This document shows positions 1 through 8,525 of a stretch of 13,034 nucleotides of DNA, in pieces; position 1 is the first letter of the stretch, and each line of letters begins with the position of its first letter. The notes under the pieces were generated by a model that worked only from the letters and a program-made list of their open reading frames with translations, did not search any database and had not been told where the DNA came from. This DNA comes from an uncultured Porphyromonadaceae bacterium. Its GTDB lineage: Bacteria; Bacteroidota; Bacteroidia; Bacteroidales; Muribaculaceae. The stretch is from assembly GCA_900548875.1 (NCBI GenBank), contig URMA01000087.1, positions 1 to 13,034 on the forward strand. Direction: 5' to 3'. A program made the position numbers and the translations under genes.

Positions 1-708
1 GGTGGTAACCACTTTATCCACGCCGTACGCCGTAACGTGAACATCAACATGCTGTTGCTCAACAACCGTATCTACGGTTTGACAAAAGGACAATATTCGC
101 CGACATCGGAACGCGGATTCGTGTCGAAGTCATCTCCTTACGGAACGACGGAGGACCCGTTCATCCCGGCTGAGCTTGTGTTCGGCGCACGCGGCACATT
201 CTTTGGCCGCAGCCTCGATGTAGAGCTCAAGACTTCGCAGGAAGTGCTCGTTGCCGCTGCACGCCATAAAGGCGCGTCGGTAGTCGAACTGCTCCAGAAC
301 TGTGTGATTTTCAACCACGGCATCTATAGCTTCGTTTCCGACAAGGAACTGCGTCCGGACCATACTATCCATCTCCGTCACGGCGAAAAAATGCTGTTCG
401 GAAAGAACATGGAGAAAGGCCTTGTGCAGGACGGTTTCGGTTTGAAGGCGGTTGTTGTAGGCGAAGACGGCTATACGCTTGACGATGTGCTCGTTCACGA
501 TGCCCACTGCCAGTCGAACTTCCTCCACCAGCAACTTGCCATGATGGACGGACATACGCTTCCGCTCGCCATCGGCATTATCCGCGATGTTGAGGCACCT
601 GTCTACGACGAAGAAGTGGCACGCCAGACCGAACAGGTTGAAGCAAAGAAAGGCTTCCACAGCCTCCGCGACATGATTCTCGCCGGCGAAACCTGGGAAG
701 TGAAATAA
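1..708 (+). CDS. korB: 2-oxoacid:ferredoxin oxidoreductase subunit beta (2-oxoglutarate synthase type), 5'-partial
   Basis: This is the C-terminal 235 residues of a thiamine diphosphate-dependent beta subunit; the reading frame is open from base 1, so the N-terminus lies outside the window. Family members are usually about 330-340 residues, so roughly 100 are missing. The visible part opens with GGNHFIHAVRRN and continues with NNRIYGLTKGQYSPTS (partial residues 21-36), signatures of KorB-type enzymes around the cofactor and Mg site. The enzyme decarboxylates 2-oxoglutarate, or a related 2-oxoacid, to the acyl-CoA and reduces ferredoxin in the cytoplasm. Its partner alpha/gamma subunit (KorA) would be expected just upstream, off the window. 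The stop TAA is 32 bp before a strong hairpin terminator, so this is the last gene of its operon. Substrate preference among 2-oxoacids cannot be fixed from this piece. Confidence 0.93.
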   Translation, partial: GGNHFIHAVRRNVNINMLLLNNRIYGLTKGQYSPTSERGFVSKSSPYGTTEDPFIPAELVFGARGTFFGRSLDVELKTSQEVLVAAARHKGASVVELLQNCVIFNHGIYSFVSDKELRPDHTIHLRHGEKMLFGKNMEKGLVQDGFGLKAVVVGEDGYTLDDVLVHDAHCQSNFLHQQLAMMDGHTLPLAIGIIRDVEAPVYDEEVARQTEQVEAKKGFHSLRDMILAGETWEVK

Positions 709-740
709 TCACTCGATTTCGTTTTGACTGTATGATATTA

Positions 741-774
741 AAACGGCCGGATTCCTGATGGAGTCCGGCCGTTT
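741..774. terminator. Bidirectional hairpin terminator between korB and the efflux outer-membrane gene
   Basis: AAACGGCCGGA (741-751) pairs perfectly with TCCGGCCGTTT (764-774). Pairing continues inward through TTCC/GGAG with one G-U pair to a TGAT tetraloop, giving about 15 bp. It lies between the converging ends of korB and the outer-membrane efflux gene. The A- and T-rich flanks on both sides suit termination from either direction, though the U-tracts are short. Confidence 0.8.
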
Positions 775-794
775 CCGTGTTGATTTATATAATA

Positions 795-828
795 GCTACA
801 GAATAACCCTCACGGGCGATACTGTAGC
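795..828. other. Second intergenic stem-loop
   Basis: GCTACAG (795-801) pairs with CTGTAGC (822-828). An inner CCC/GGG pair (807-809 with 814-816) closes a TCAC loop. It lies 45 bp beyond the stop of the minus-strand efflux outer-membrane gene and has no strong U-tract. It could be an RNA 3'-end stabiliser for that operon or a chance structure. Confidence 0.4.
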
Positions 829-872
829 CAGATCGGTTGAAATAGGAAACCTCTAAAATGAAGTTGACTGCT

Positions 873-2255
873 CTATTCCTTTCCGCCGCCCAGCGCGTGG
901 TAGAGGTTGATTACGCCCTGGATTTCGTTGAATTTGTCTTCTGCCATGGTCAGTTCTGCCTGAAGCAGATCCTGTTGGGCGATGAGCACTTCCAGATAGT
1001 TGGTCGAGCCGTAGTCCATCAGCAATTGGGTGCTTTTGACGGCTCTCTGCAGGGAAGCAATCTGTTTTTCGTCGAGCACAAGCCGCTGCTGTGCCGTCTG
1101 CCATTGGGTGAGTGCGTCGTTCACTTCCGCTCCGGCATCAAGGATGCTTTGCTGGAAGGAGATAAGCGCTTCTTCCTGCTGTGCCTTCGCTATTTTCAGG
1201 TTGGCAATATTTTGTCCGCGGTTGAAAATGGGTTGCAGCAGCGAGCCTACGGCATTGAGCAGCCATCCGCCCGGATTGACGATTCCGGCGCCGCCGCTGT
1301 TGGTCCATCCGGCCGTTCCGCTAAGCGAGATGTTGGGATAGAATGCCGCGCGTGCAACATTTGTGGCGTAGTATGCCTGTGCGAGTGTGGCTTCCGCCTG
1401 TCGGATGTCAGGACGGTTGCCGAGCAGTTGCAGGGGTACTCCGGCCGACAGTTCCGTCGGGAATTGCTGTTCGTCGAGCGTAGTCCGCTCGATGCGTCCC
1501 GGTGCCTTTCCGAGCAGTACCGACAGCGAGTTTTCCACCGACTGTATCTGCTGTTGCAGGCTGAGCACGCTGCCTTCCAGACTCAACTGGCTGGCTTCCG
1601 CCTGTGCGATGGCAGCATCGGTGACCGTGCCGAATGTTTTTAACGCCTGAAGCGTGCGCACATAGTCGCTCCAGTTTTCCGAAGTGCGGCGACTGATGGC
1701 AAGTTGTTCGTCGAGCATCAGCAGCATGTAGTAGCTGTTGGCTATGGTGGCCACAAGCTGTGTCTGTACGGCCTGGCTGTAGGCTGTGTTTTGCCAGAGC
1801 ACGGCTTCCGCCCCGCGTTTTTCGTTCAGGATTTTTCCGAACAGGTCGATTTCCCAACTTGCCGACATCGCCAAAGAGTAGGTTTTAGGTGTGCTTTCTC
1901 CCTTAAACTGTCCGATGGAGCCGTCCGCTCCGAGCGACAGCGAAGGAAGATAGGTCATTTTCGAACTGAGCAAAGCCGCCTCCGCTTCTTTCACCTTCAG
2001 CAGGGCGATGCGCATGTCGGCATTGTTTTTCAGTCCCGAATCGATGTGCTGCTGGAGCAGCGGGTCGGTAAACAGTTCTTTCCACGACAGCGATGCCAGC
2101 GAAGAAGTGTCGCCGGTTGCCGCCGGCTGGCGGTAGAGGCTGTCGCTTGCGCTGACAGTTTCCGGGCGTTCATAGCTTTTGTAGATATGACAGCTTCCGA
2201 AAGCAAGTGTCAGCGACAGCATAAAGAGGATATGTTTTATTCGTTGAGTATTCAT
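873..2255 (-). CDS. TolC/OprM-family outer-membrane efflux lipoprotein
   Basis: This is the outer-membrane channel of the tripartite efflux system. I chose the ATG at 2255 (460 residues) because it gives a compact signal peptide, with charged residues then ILFMLSLTLAFGSC, so the lipobox cysteine is residue 22. It also leaves a 4-nt gap after the pump stop. An upstream in-frame ATG at 2282 would add nine polar residues and overlap the pump gene by 23 nt. The body carries two long Ala/Gln/Leu-rich helical repeats typical of the OEP fold, including QLVATIANSYYMLLMLDEQL and NRPDIRQAEATLAQA, the latter a hallmark NRPD motif of the family. The length fits OprM/CusC-like proteins. It is the last gene of the operon and runs into the terminator shared with korB. 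Confidence 0.92.
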   Translation of the reverse strand: MNTQRIKHILFMLSLTLAFGSCHIYKSYERPETVSASDSLYRQPAATGDTSSLASLSWKELFTDPLLQQHIDSGLKNNADMRIALLKVKEAEAALLSSKMTYLPSLSLGADGSIGQFKGESTPKTYSLAMSASWEIDLFGKILNEKRGAEAVLWQNTAYSQAVQTQLVATIANSYYMLLMLDEQLAISRRTSENWSDYVRTLQALKTFGTVTDAAIAQAEASQLSLEGSVLSLQQQIQSVENSLSVLLGKAPGRIERTTLDEQQFPTELSAGVPLQLLGNRPDIRQAEATLAQAYYATNVARAAFYPNISLSGTAGWTNSGGAGIVNPGGWLLNAVGSLLQPIFNRGQNIANLKIAKAQQEEALISFQQSILDAGAEVNDALTQWQTAQQRLVLDEKQIASLQRAVKSTQLLMDYGSTNYLEVLIAQQDLLQAELTMAEDKFNEIQGVINLYHALGGGKE

Positions 2256-2259
2256 GTGG

Positions 2260-5200
2260 TTATTCGTTTTGAGGTTCGACATCTGCCGGCTTTTTGCGGT
2301 TCGGCATCACTTTCTCCTGAATGTACTGGAATACGCAGAACAGCACCGGAACGACAAACAGCAGGGCTATCGTACCGATAAGCATACCGCCCACGGTGCC
2401 CACGCCCAGCGAAATGTTGCCGTTGGCACCTACGCCCGTAGCAAACATCATCGGGAGCAGACCGAAAATCATAGTGAGCGACGTCATCAGAATCGGGCGC
2501 AGACGCACTTTCGCCGCCGAAATGGCCGCCTGTGTAATCGACATTCCGTGGTGGCGTCGTTCGGAAGCATATTCCGTCAGCAGGATGGCGGTCTTGGAGA
2601 GAAGTCCGATAAGCATAATCAGACCCGTCTGCATGTAGATGTTGTTTTCCAGTCCGAACATCTTCGCGAACAGGAAGCTGCCTGCCAGTCCGAACGGAAC
2701 GGAAAGAATCACGGCCAACGGAATGAACAGACTTTCGTAGAGCGCACACAGAATCAGGTAGATGAACACGATACAGATGATGAACACGATGGCCGCCGTG
2801 TTGCCGGTCGAAGCCTCCTCGCGCGACATGCCTCCGAACTCAAAACCGTAGCCGGCGGGCAGTACTTCCTGCGCCACTTCGCGCACGGCTTGAATGGCCT
2901 GGCCGGAACTGTAGCCGTTGGCTGCTTCACCGTTGATCTCGATGGCCGAGAACAGGTTGAAGCGCGACAGGCTTTCCGAACCGTAGACACGTGTCAGTGT
3001 CAGATACTGTCCTAGCGGCGACATTTCTCCGTCGGAATTACGGACAAACATATTGTCGAGCGAAGCCTTGTCGAGACGGAACTCAGGCGAAGCCTGCACC
3101 ATGACACGGTAGAGCTTGGAGAAACGGTTGAGGTTGGAAGCGTAGTTTCCGCCGATGTAGCCCGAAAGAACGGAAAGCACGTCCGACGGTGACACCTTGT
3201 TCCGCTTGCAGAGAGCCGCGTCGACTTCCACCAGATATTGCGGATATTTGGTGTCGAAAGTCGTGTAGGCGCGCGACACTTCCGGACGCTCGTTCAGACG
3301 GTCGATCATTTGCCGCGTGTATTTCTGCAAATCGTCGATGGAGCCGCCCTTCTGGTCCTGAATATAGATTTCAAAACCGCTGCTGATGCCGTAGCCCGGA
3401 ATCATCGGCTGTCCGAAGGCGCGGATCGTAGCGTTGGTGATATGGTCGGTCAGACTGTAGATTTTTTCGATGACAGCCGATATGCTGTGTTCGTCGCCCT
3501 TGCGTTCGTCCCAGGGACGCAGACGGATGATGAACTGTCCGTTCGACGCGCCTTCGCCCGCCGTGAAGCTGTTGCCGATTACTTTTGAGAAAATCTGGAT
3601 TTCCGGAATTTTTTCCAGTTCCTTTTCCACTTCCTGCATCACTTCTTTCGTTTTGGCAAGGCTCGTTCCCGGTGCCGTCTGGATGTTCATGAATATGGTT
3701 CCCATGTCTTCCGAGGGGACAAGTCCGGTTTTGGTCGTATTCATCAGCAGGACGAGTCCGCCGCATGCGACAATCGTCAGCGCACCTGCCAGCCATTTGT
3801 GTTTCAGGAAGAACATCACACCGAATTTATAGCGGTTGACAAGCCGGTTGAATCCGGCATCAAAGGCAACGTGGAAACGCGACGAGAAACTCATCTTCTT
3901 GCCGTTGGCACCGGTGGAGTGGGGAGTCATAATCAAGGCGCAGAGTGCCGGACTCAGCGTCAAGGCGTTGATGGCGGAAATGGCAACGGCAATCGCCATT
4001 GTCAGGCCGAACTGCGTGTAGAACGTGCCTGTCGTACCGCCGATGAAGCATACGGGGATGAACACCGCCATGAATACAAACGTGGTGGTGATAAGTGCGG
4101 AGGTGATGTTGCCCATTGCGGAAATGGTGGCGGTATAGGGCGATTTTACCCCTTCGTCGAATTGCGCCTGCACCGCTTCGACCACCACAATGGCATCGTC
4201 GACCACCGTACCGATGACCAGCACGAGTGCAAACAGCGTCAGCATGTTCAGGCTGAAGCCTATGATGTAGAGGAACGCAAACGTACCGATAAGGCTGACG
4301 ATGATGGCAATCGTCGGAATGAGAGTGGAACGGAAACTTTGCAGAAATACGTAGACGACGAGCACAACGAGAATGATGGCCTCGACGAGCGTTTTCACCA
4401 CGTTTTGGATGGAAGCGTCGAGGAAGTCCTTTGTACTCATCAGGTCGACAAGTTCCATGCCTTTCGGCAGCGATTCGGATATTTTTTCAACTTCGGCATC
4501 AATCAGTTTGATGATTTCATTGGCGTTTGAGCCGGAAGTCTGTGCAATCATACAGGTAGCGCCCGGTTTGCCTTCGATTTCACTGGCAATGGTGTATTTC
4601 AGCAGTCCCAGTTCGACGGTCGCCACATCTTTCAGGCGCAGCACTTCTCCGTTGTCGAGTGCACGGATGACGAGATTTTCATAGTCCTCCTCGTTTTCAT
4701 AACGGCCGCGGTATTTGAGCACATACTGGAACGTGTTTTCCGATTCCGAGCCCAGCGTGCCGGTCGGCGACTCGATGTTCTGTTCGGCGAGCACGGTGGC
4801 AATGTCGGAAGGGACAAGGTTGTATTTCGCCATTTTGTTCGGGTCGAGCCAGATGCGCATGGAGTAGTCGGAACCGAACACGTTGGCTTCGCCGACGCCC
4901 GGAATACGCGATAGCCGCGGCTCGATATTGATTTTCATATAGTTGTTGAGAAACTTCCGGTCGAAGGTGCCGTCGGGGCTGTAGAGGGCGATGGACTTGA
5001 TGTTGCTCGTCTGGCGTTTGCGCACGCTGATACCCGTTTTTGTCACTTCAGCCGGCAGAAGGCCCTGTGCCGAAGCGATACGGTTCTGCACGTTCACCAT
5101 TGCCATATCCGGGTCCGTGCCCTGTCGGAAATAGATGGAAATGCTGGCAGAGCCCGTGTTGGTTGCCGATGAAACCATGTACGACATGTTTTCCACGCCG

Positions 5201-5412
5201 TTGATGGATTCTTCCAGCGGGACGATGACGCTTTTCATCACCGTTTCCGCGTTCGCGCCGGTATAGGTGGCCGACACTCTTACGGTTGGCGGGGCAATTT
5301 CAGGAAATTGCTCGATTGGCAGTTGCGACAGTCCGATGATACCCAGAATCAACAGCATGACAGAAATAACCGCTGCGAGAATAGGACGGTCGATAAATGT
5401 TTTTATCTTCAT
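2260..5412 (-). CDS. RND-family inner-membrane efflux pump (AcrB/MexB-like, HAE1 group)
   Basis: This 1050-residue protein is a full-length proton-driven drug exporter of the AcrB type. The N-terminus FIDRPILAAVISVML is the usual first membrane helix, followed by the large periplasmic loop. The proton-relay residues are visible: GTVVDDAIVVVEAV with D405 and D406 in TM4, and K940 in GLLSKTAILLTEYA, which matches AcrB K940 in number and context. The second half repeats the architecture (large loop about 560-870, then TM8-12), ending with LRPILMTSLTMIFGLLPMMF and a polar tail. No frameshift is visible. The hydrophobic, non-charged TM4 context argues for drug or lipophile export rather than the metal-exporting HME group, but the substrate cannot be read. 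It is the middle gene of the operon, 9 nt after the adaptor and 4 nt before the channel. Confidence 0.96.
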   Translation of the reverse strand: MKIKTFIDRPILAAVISVMLLILGIIGLSQLPIEQFPEIAPPTVRVSATYTGANAETVMKSVIVPLEESINGVENMSYMVSSATNTGSASISIYFRQGTDPDMAMVNVQNRIASAQGLLPAEVTKTGISVRKRQTSNIKSIALYSPDGTFDRKFLNNYMKINIEPRLSRIPGVGEANVFGSDYSMRIWLDPNKMAKYNLVPSDIATVLAEQNIESPTGTLGSESENTFQYVLKYRGRYENEEDYENLVIRALDNGEVLRLKDVATVELGLLKYTIASEIEGKPGATCMIAQTSGSNANEIIKLIDAEVEKISESLPKGMELVDLMSTKDFLDASIQNVVKTLVEAIILVVLVVYVFLQSFRSTLIPTIAIIVSLIGTFAFLYIIGFSLNMLTLFALVLVIGTVVDDAIVVVEAVQAQFDEGVKSPYTATISAMGNITSALITTTFVFMAVFIPVCFIGGTTGTFYTQFGLTMAIAVAISAINALTLSPALCALIMTPHSTGANGKKMSFSSRFHVAFDAGFNRLVNRYKFGVMFFLKHKWLAGALTIVACGGLVLLMNTTKTGLVPSEDMGTIFMNIQTAPGTSLAKTKEVMQEVEKELEKIPEIQIFSKVIGNSFTAGEGASNGQFIIRLRPWDERKGDEHSISAVIEKIYSLTDHITNATIRAFGQPMIPGYGISSGFEIYIQDQKGGSIDDLQKYTRQMIDRLNERPEVSRAYTTFDTKYPQYLVEVDAALCKRNKVSPSDVLSVLSGYIGGNYASNLNRFSKLYRVMVQASPEFRLDKASLDNMFVRNSDGEMSPLGQYLTLTRVYGSESLSRFNLFSAIEINGEAANGYSSGQAIQAVREVAQEVLPAGYGFEFGGMSREEASTGNTAAIVFIICIVFIYLILCALYESLFIPLAVILSVPFGLAGSFLFAKMFGLENNIYMQTGLIMLIGLLSKTAILLTEYASERRHHGMSITQAAISAAKVRLRPILMTSLTMIFGLLPMMFATGVGANGNISLGVGTVGGMLIGTIALLFVVPVLFCVFQYIQEKVMPNRKKPADVEPQNE

Positions 5413-5421
5413 AGCTTGCGA

Positions 5422-6516
5422 TTATTTTTCTGAGGTTTGAATTCTGATACCGTCTTTCAACAGACCTGCACCTGCGGCAATGATGGTGTCGCCTTTTTGC
5501 AGTCCGGATTCTACGATGTATTCCGTTCCGTTGTTCATCGGGTTGACAGTTATGCTTGTCGATTTGGTGCAGCCGTTGACCACTTTATAGACAAACGTCT
5601 TGTCCTGAATTTCATAAGTGGCTTCTTGCGGGATGATAATGGCATTCTGGCGGTAGTAGGGAATCTGGACTTTTCCGCTTCCGCCGTCGCGCAGCAGTCG
5701 TTCGTTGTTGGCAAATACGGCACGCAGGCTGACCGTGCCCGTCGTCTTTTCAATCGTTCCGCTGATGGCGTCGATTTTGCCTTTGTGGGGATAGGTGTTG
5801 CCGTTGCTCATGGTGAGCGTCACTTCCGGAATCTTTTGGATGGCGTTTTCAAGTGAGCCGTATTGTTGCAGGAGGTCGATGACCTGATTTTCGGCCATGG
5901 AGAAATAGGCATATACTTCGCTGTCGTCGGAAACCGTCACCAGCGGATCGCTGATGCTGCTGTCGACCAGCGCGCCGACACGGTAGGGAATCATGCTTGC
6001 CACACCGTCGACCGGACTTTTCACTTCCGTGTAGGAAACTTCGTTCCGCGTTCTGACTACTTCGGCTTTCGCCTGAGCCAGTGCCGCTTCGGCTTCCAGT
6101 TTGGCGTTGCGTGCCGTTTGCAGGTCGTATTCGGAAACTACCTTTTCCTTGAACAGCATTTCCTTGCTTTCGGCCGTCAGCTTGGCGGTGGCAAGTTTGG
6201 CTTCCGCTGTCTTTACATTGGCTTTGGCCGTTTCAAGAGCCGCGATATAGGGAACTTGGTCGATGACGAACAGAGTCTGTCCCTTTTTGACGGCATCGCC
6301 TTCGTTGATGCGGATTTGTGTGATGGTGCCGCTCACTTGCGGACGGATTTCAACCGACTGTTTCCCGACAATGGAGGCCGTGTAGTTAGATTGTAGCGTG
6401 CAGCTTGCGGTGTCGACAACTAACGTCTGATACGTGATTTCCTGAGTATTCTTGTCCTGACCGCCACAGGAAAGAAGTAATGCTGATAACCCCAAGATTG
6501 CGAACAAGTGTTTCAT
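5422..6516 (-). CDS. RND efflux periplasmic adaptor lipoprotein (HlyD/AcrA family)
   Basis: This 364-residue membrane fusion protein bridges the pump and the outer-membrane channel. The N-terminus is a lipoprotein signal (ALLLSC, Cys17), so it is probably anchored to the inner membrane. The first lipoyl half is VEIRPQVSGTITQIRINEGD (residues 55-74). A helical hairpin of about 90-160 is rich in Ala/Lys/Glu, and the second lipoyl half is TEVKSPVDGVASMIPYRVG (163-181). Beta-barrel and membrane-proximal domains follow to KGDTIIAAGAGLLKDGIRI. Its ATG opens the operon, 143 bp from the start of the divergent histidine kinase. A weak promoter match (6544-6574) and the direct repeats at 6575-6608 lie just upstream, suggesting control by the adjacent two-component system. 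The length is typical of the family and nothing is broken. Confidence 0.95.
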   Translation of the reverse strand: MKHLFAILGLSALLLSCGGQDKNTQEITYQTLVVDTASCTLQSNYTASIVGKQSVEIRPQVSGTITQIRINEGDAVKKGQTLFVIDQVPYIAALETAKANVKTAEAKLATAKLTAESKEMLFKEKVVSEYDLQTARNAKLEAEAALAQAKAEVVRTRNEVSYTEVKSPVDGVASMIPYRVGALVDSSISDPLVTVSDDSEVYAYFSMAENQVIDLLQQYGSLENAIQKIPEVTLTMSNGNTYPHKGKIDAISGTIEKTTGTVSLRAVFANNERLLRDGGSGKVQIPYYRQNAIIIPQEATYEIQDKTFVYKVVNGCTKSTSITVNPMNNGTEYIVESGLQKGDTIIAAGAGLLKDGIRIQTSEK

Positions 6517-6543
6517 AAAAAATGCTTTTTTCTATTTTGTATG

Positions 6544-6574
6544 CGAATTTATAAATAAAAAAAAGTTGGCACAG
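6544..6574 (-). promoter_or_regulatory. Weak candidate promoter for the efflux operon
   Basis: Read on the minus strand, CTG (6574-6572), a 20-nt spacer and TAAATTCG (6551-6544) resemble the Bacteroidetes promoter TTG-N19/20-TAnnTTTG with one mismatch in each element. It would give a leader of about 20 nt before the adaptor ATG at 6516. The mismatches fit a promoter that needs an activator, and the direct repeats begin right behind its -33 element. Confidence 0.35.
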
Positions 6575-6608
6575 AAAGTGGTGGCGAGCGGGGCAAAAGT
6601 GTTGACGA
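6575..6608. promoter_or_regulatory. Two 13-bp direct repeats with 21-bp period, candidate LytTR-type binding site
   Basis: AAAGTGGTGGCGA (6575-6587) and AAAGTGTTGACGA (6596-6608) match at 11 of 13 positions and start 21 bp apart, two helical turns. LytTR regulators are known to bind two ~9-bp direct repeats spaced 12-13 bp. The pair sits between the candidate divergent promoters of the efflux operon and the kinase, and the nearest gene pair encodes a LytTR regulator. A further related half-site, AAAGTTGGC, is at 6562-6570. The binding partner is inferred. Confidence 0.45.
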
Positions 6609-6624
6609 ACGGTGTCTGATATTC

Positions 6625-6655
6625 TTGTCGGAGAGGTTTAAAAAAACTACATTTG
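6625..6655 (+). promoter_or_regulatory. Promoter of the histidine kinase-response regulator operon
   Basis: TTG (6625-6627), a 20-nt spacer and TACATTTG (6648-6655) match the Bacteroidetes sigma-ABfr promoter consensus (TTTG at -33, TAnnTTTG at -7). The kinase ATG is at 6660, only 5 nt past the box, so transcription would begin at or next to the start codon. Confidence 0.7.
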
Positions 6656-6659
6656 CGGC

Positions 6660-7661
6660 ATGAAACATCGTCAGATTACCTATTACATAGATTTGCTTTT
6701 CTGCATCGTGATTCTTCCGTTGATTATCATGATGCTGCCGGTAGACAAATGGATTGTGCATCAGCCGGTTTTTCTGACGGTACTTGTGACATATCTGTAT
6801 GCACTCTATTTCGTCTATCGGAAAGTGAAGTTGCCGCAACTGGTCATGCAGCGGAAATATGTGAAGGCACTTGTTGTGGTTGCCCTGTTGCTGGTTGTTA
6901 CGGAACTGGTCAGCCGTTTTCCGATGCCTGACAGCAAAGGGGCGTCTGTCGATATCCGTGTACGCAATCATTTCCGGATGCAGACGGTGTGGTTCTTTTT
7001 TCTGATTGTCACCGGTTTTTCGCTCGCCATCGAACTGATTTACGAACTGTTCCGGCAGAAGTTGCAGCAGCAGGAGATAGAAACGGAAAAGAACAAGGCC
7101 ATGCTTGCCGCTTACAAGTCGCAGATTAACCCGCATTTTCTTTTCAATACGCTTAATGCTCTCTATGGGCTTGTCGTGTCGAATTCAAGCCATACGGAAG
7201 CCGCCTTCATCAAGTTTTCCAACATTCTCAAATACATGTATTCGCAGACGGATGTGGAGAAAATCGACATTGACAGCGAAATCAGCTATATCCGCCAGTA
7301 TGTCGACCTGCAGAAGTTGAGGCTGAACCATCATACGAAAGTGGAACTGGTGTGCGACATCGACGACGGAAGCGGACAGGTGCCGCCAATGATTTTGATT
7401 ACCTTTATTGAAAACGCTTTCAAATACGGCTCGTCGCCGGATGAGGACTGCACCATTTTTATCTGTATCAAAGAAAGCGGCGGCGTGCTGACGATGACCA
7501 CCCGCAACCGTGTGATGAAGCAGCGCAGCGAAGATGCCATGGCCGTAGGTATGGAAAACTGCCGCAAGCGGCTGCAACTGCTCTTCCCCGGACAGTATGA
7601 ACTGAACACGCAGTTGCTCGACGGTGTATATGTAGTGAATTTAACAATCCGTCTGAAATGA
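6660..7661 (+). CDS. LytS/YehU-type sensor histidine kinase
   Basis: This 333-residue membrane kinase has four predicted N-terminal helices (about 11-27, 35-53, 67-85 and 107-130). A short coiled segment (131-150) follows, then the His_kinase domain QINPHFLFNTLNALYGLV with phosphoacceptor H159, as in the LytS family. The ATPase N-box is FIENAFKYG (E251, N252), and a shortened G-box is VGMENCRKRL near G297. There is no large periplasmic sensor domain, so the signal is probably sensed in the membrane. An in-frame TAA at 6639 excludes a longer ATG start. Starting at the next Met (residue 24) would destroy the first helix, so 6660 is preferred even though it sits on the predicted transcription start. 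The stop overlaps the regulator start by ATGA, implying translational coupling. Confidence 0.94.
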   Translation: MKHRQITYYIDLLFCIVILPLIIMMLPVDKWIVHQPVFLTVLVTYLYALYFVYRKVKLPQLVMQRKYVKALVVVALLLVVTELVSRFPMPDSKGASVDIRVRNHFRMQTVWFFFLIVTGFSLAIELIYELFRQKLQQQEIETEKNKAMLAAYKSQINPHFLFNTLNALYGLVVSNSSHTEAAFIKFSNILKYMYSQTDVEKIDIDSEISYIRQYVDLQKLRLNHHTKVELVCDIDDGSGQVPPMILITFIENAFKYGSSPDEDCTIFICIKESGGVLTMTTRNRVMKQRSEDAMAVGMENCRKRLQLLFPGQYELNTQLLDGVYVVNLTIRLK

Positions 7662-8353
7662 AAAATATAACGTGCATAGCTATCGACGACGAACCGTTTG
7701 CCTTGACCGTCATCAAGAGTTTCTGCGAGCGGAAAGGAGGTATCAGCCTGACGGTCTACGATGAGCCACGGGTGGGATTTGAGGCCATAAAGCACGAACA
7801 GCCCGACCTGGTGCTGCTCGACATTGAAATGAACAGTGTCAGCGGTCTGGAAATAGCGCGTCAGCTTCCGGAAAAGACGGTGCTCATTTTTACGACCGCC
7901 CATGCGCAGTTTGCACTGGAGGGGTTCAATCTTGATGCCGTCGACTTCCTTCACAAGCCGTTTGCCTACGACCGTTTTGAGGTTGCCATCAACAAGGCTT
8001 TCCGGCGCATAGCCCTGAAAAATGCGGCACAGGCAAAGGAAAGTATTACCGTGAAACAGGAATACAACAATGTGATTATTCCCCTTGACGACATTCTCTA
8101 TGTGGAAGCCATGGAGAACTATACGAAGATTTACCGCAGGGACAAGGGTTACGTGTTGTCGCGCATGAGCTTGAAATCCATTCTCGAAATGCTGCCCGAA
8201 CAGCAGTTTTTCAGAATCCACAAGTCGTATATCGTGCCGGCCCACAATGTGGCAGGCTATGCCAGCCATCGTGTGAAGCTGTACACACCTGCTATTGAAT
8301 TGCCCATCGGACGGACGTATTTGCCGGCATTTATGGAATGGATTGGGAAATAA
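7658..8353 (+). CDS. LytTR-family response regulator
   Basis: This 231-residue regulator has a receiver domain at about 1-120, with the acidic pair D10/D11, phosphoacceptor D55 in LVLLDIEM, switch T79/T80 and K100 in the HKP turn. It is joined to a LytTR DNA-binding domain (about 127-229), shown by IPLDDILYVEAMENYTKIY and FFRIHKSYIVP. These proteins bind paired direct repeats and usually activate transcription. It overlaps the kinase gene by ATGA and is its cognate partner. The repeats at 6575-6608, between the divergent promoters, are the obvious candidate target, which would make it a regulator of both its own operon and the efflux operon. Which signal it answers to is not visible. Confidence 0.95.
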   Translation: MKNITCIAIDDEPFALTVIKSFCERKGGISLTVYDEPRVGFEAIKHEQPDLVLLDIEMNSVSGLEIARQLPEKTVLIFTTAHAQFALEGFNLDAVDFLHKPFAYDRFEVAINKAFRRIALKNAAQAKESITVKQEYNNVIIPLDDILYVEAMENYTKIYRRDKGYVLSRMSLKSILEMLPEQQFFRIHKSYIVPAHNVAGYASHRVKLYTPAIELPIGRTYLPAFMEWIGK

Positions 8354-8421
8354 CTTCCTGTCCGGAATTCAGCGGATTGCTCGACACGCGGACGATTTCA
8401 CCTGTTTTCATACACCAATTG

Positions 8422-8452
8422 TTGACATTCAGGGAAATTAACTATATTTTTG
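8422..8452 (+). promoter_or_regulatory. Promoter upstream of the YitT/YczE-like membrane protein
   Basis: TTG (8422-8424), a 20-nt spacer and TATTTTTG (8445-8452) fit the Bacteroidetes consensus exactly. Transcription would begin near 8457-8460 and leave an unusually long leader of about 130 nt before the ATG at 8592. Confidence 0.7.
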
Positions 8453-8525
8453 CGCATCCGAATGAATGCGCAGGAAAAAAATCGTGCTGAAATTTTGGCG
8501 TTGTTTTGAGGGGAGGAGGGCGTTG

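Noticed and set aside
2256..2282. Start of the outer-membrane lipoprotein at 2282
   Set aside because: It would overlap the pump gene and put nine polar residues ahead of a standard lipoprotein signal; ATG 2255 gives a better signal peptide and a 4-nt gap.
3799..4530. A 243-codon plus-strand ORF opposite the RND pump, and similar long antisense ORFs at 858-1643 and 7331-8269
   Set aside because: The sense-strand proteins are complete and recognisable; the antisense translations are Arg/His/Gln-rich without motifs or plausible starts.
6549..7136. A 195-codon ORF on the minus strand opposite the histidine kinase
   Set aside because: It lies antisense to a clear kinase with full motifs, has a low-complexity His/Gln-rich translation and no family signature; it is a shadow of codon bias on the other strand.
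8360..8393. GTCCG...CGGAC as a terminator after the response regulator
   Set aside because: Only 5 bp with a loop of more than 20 nt and no T-run; no convincing terminator is visible after this operon.
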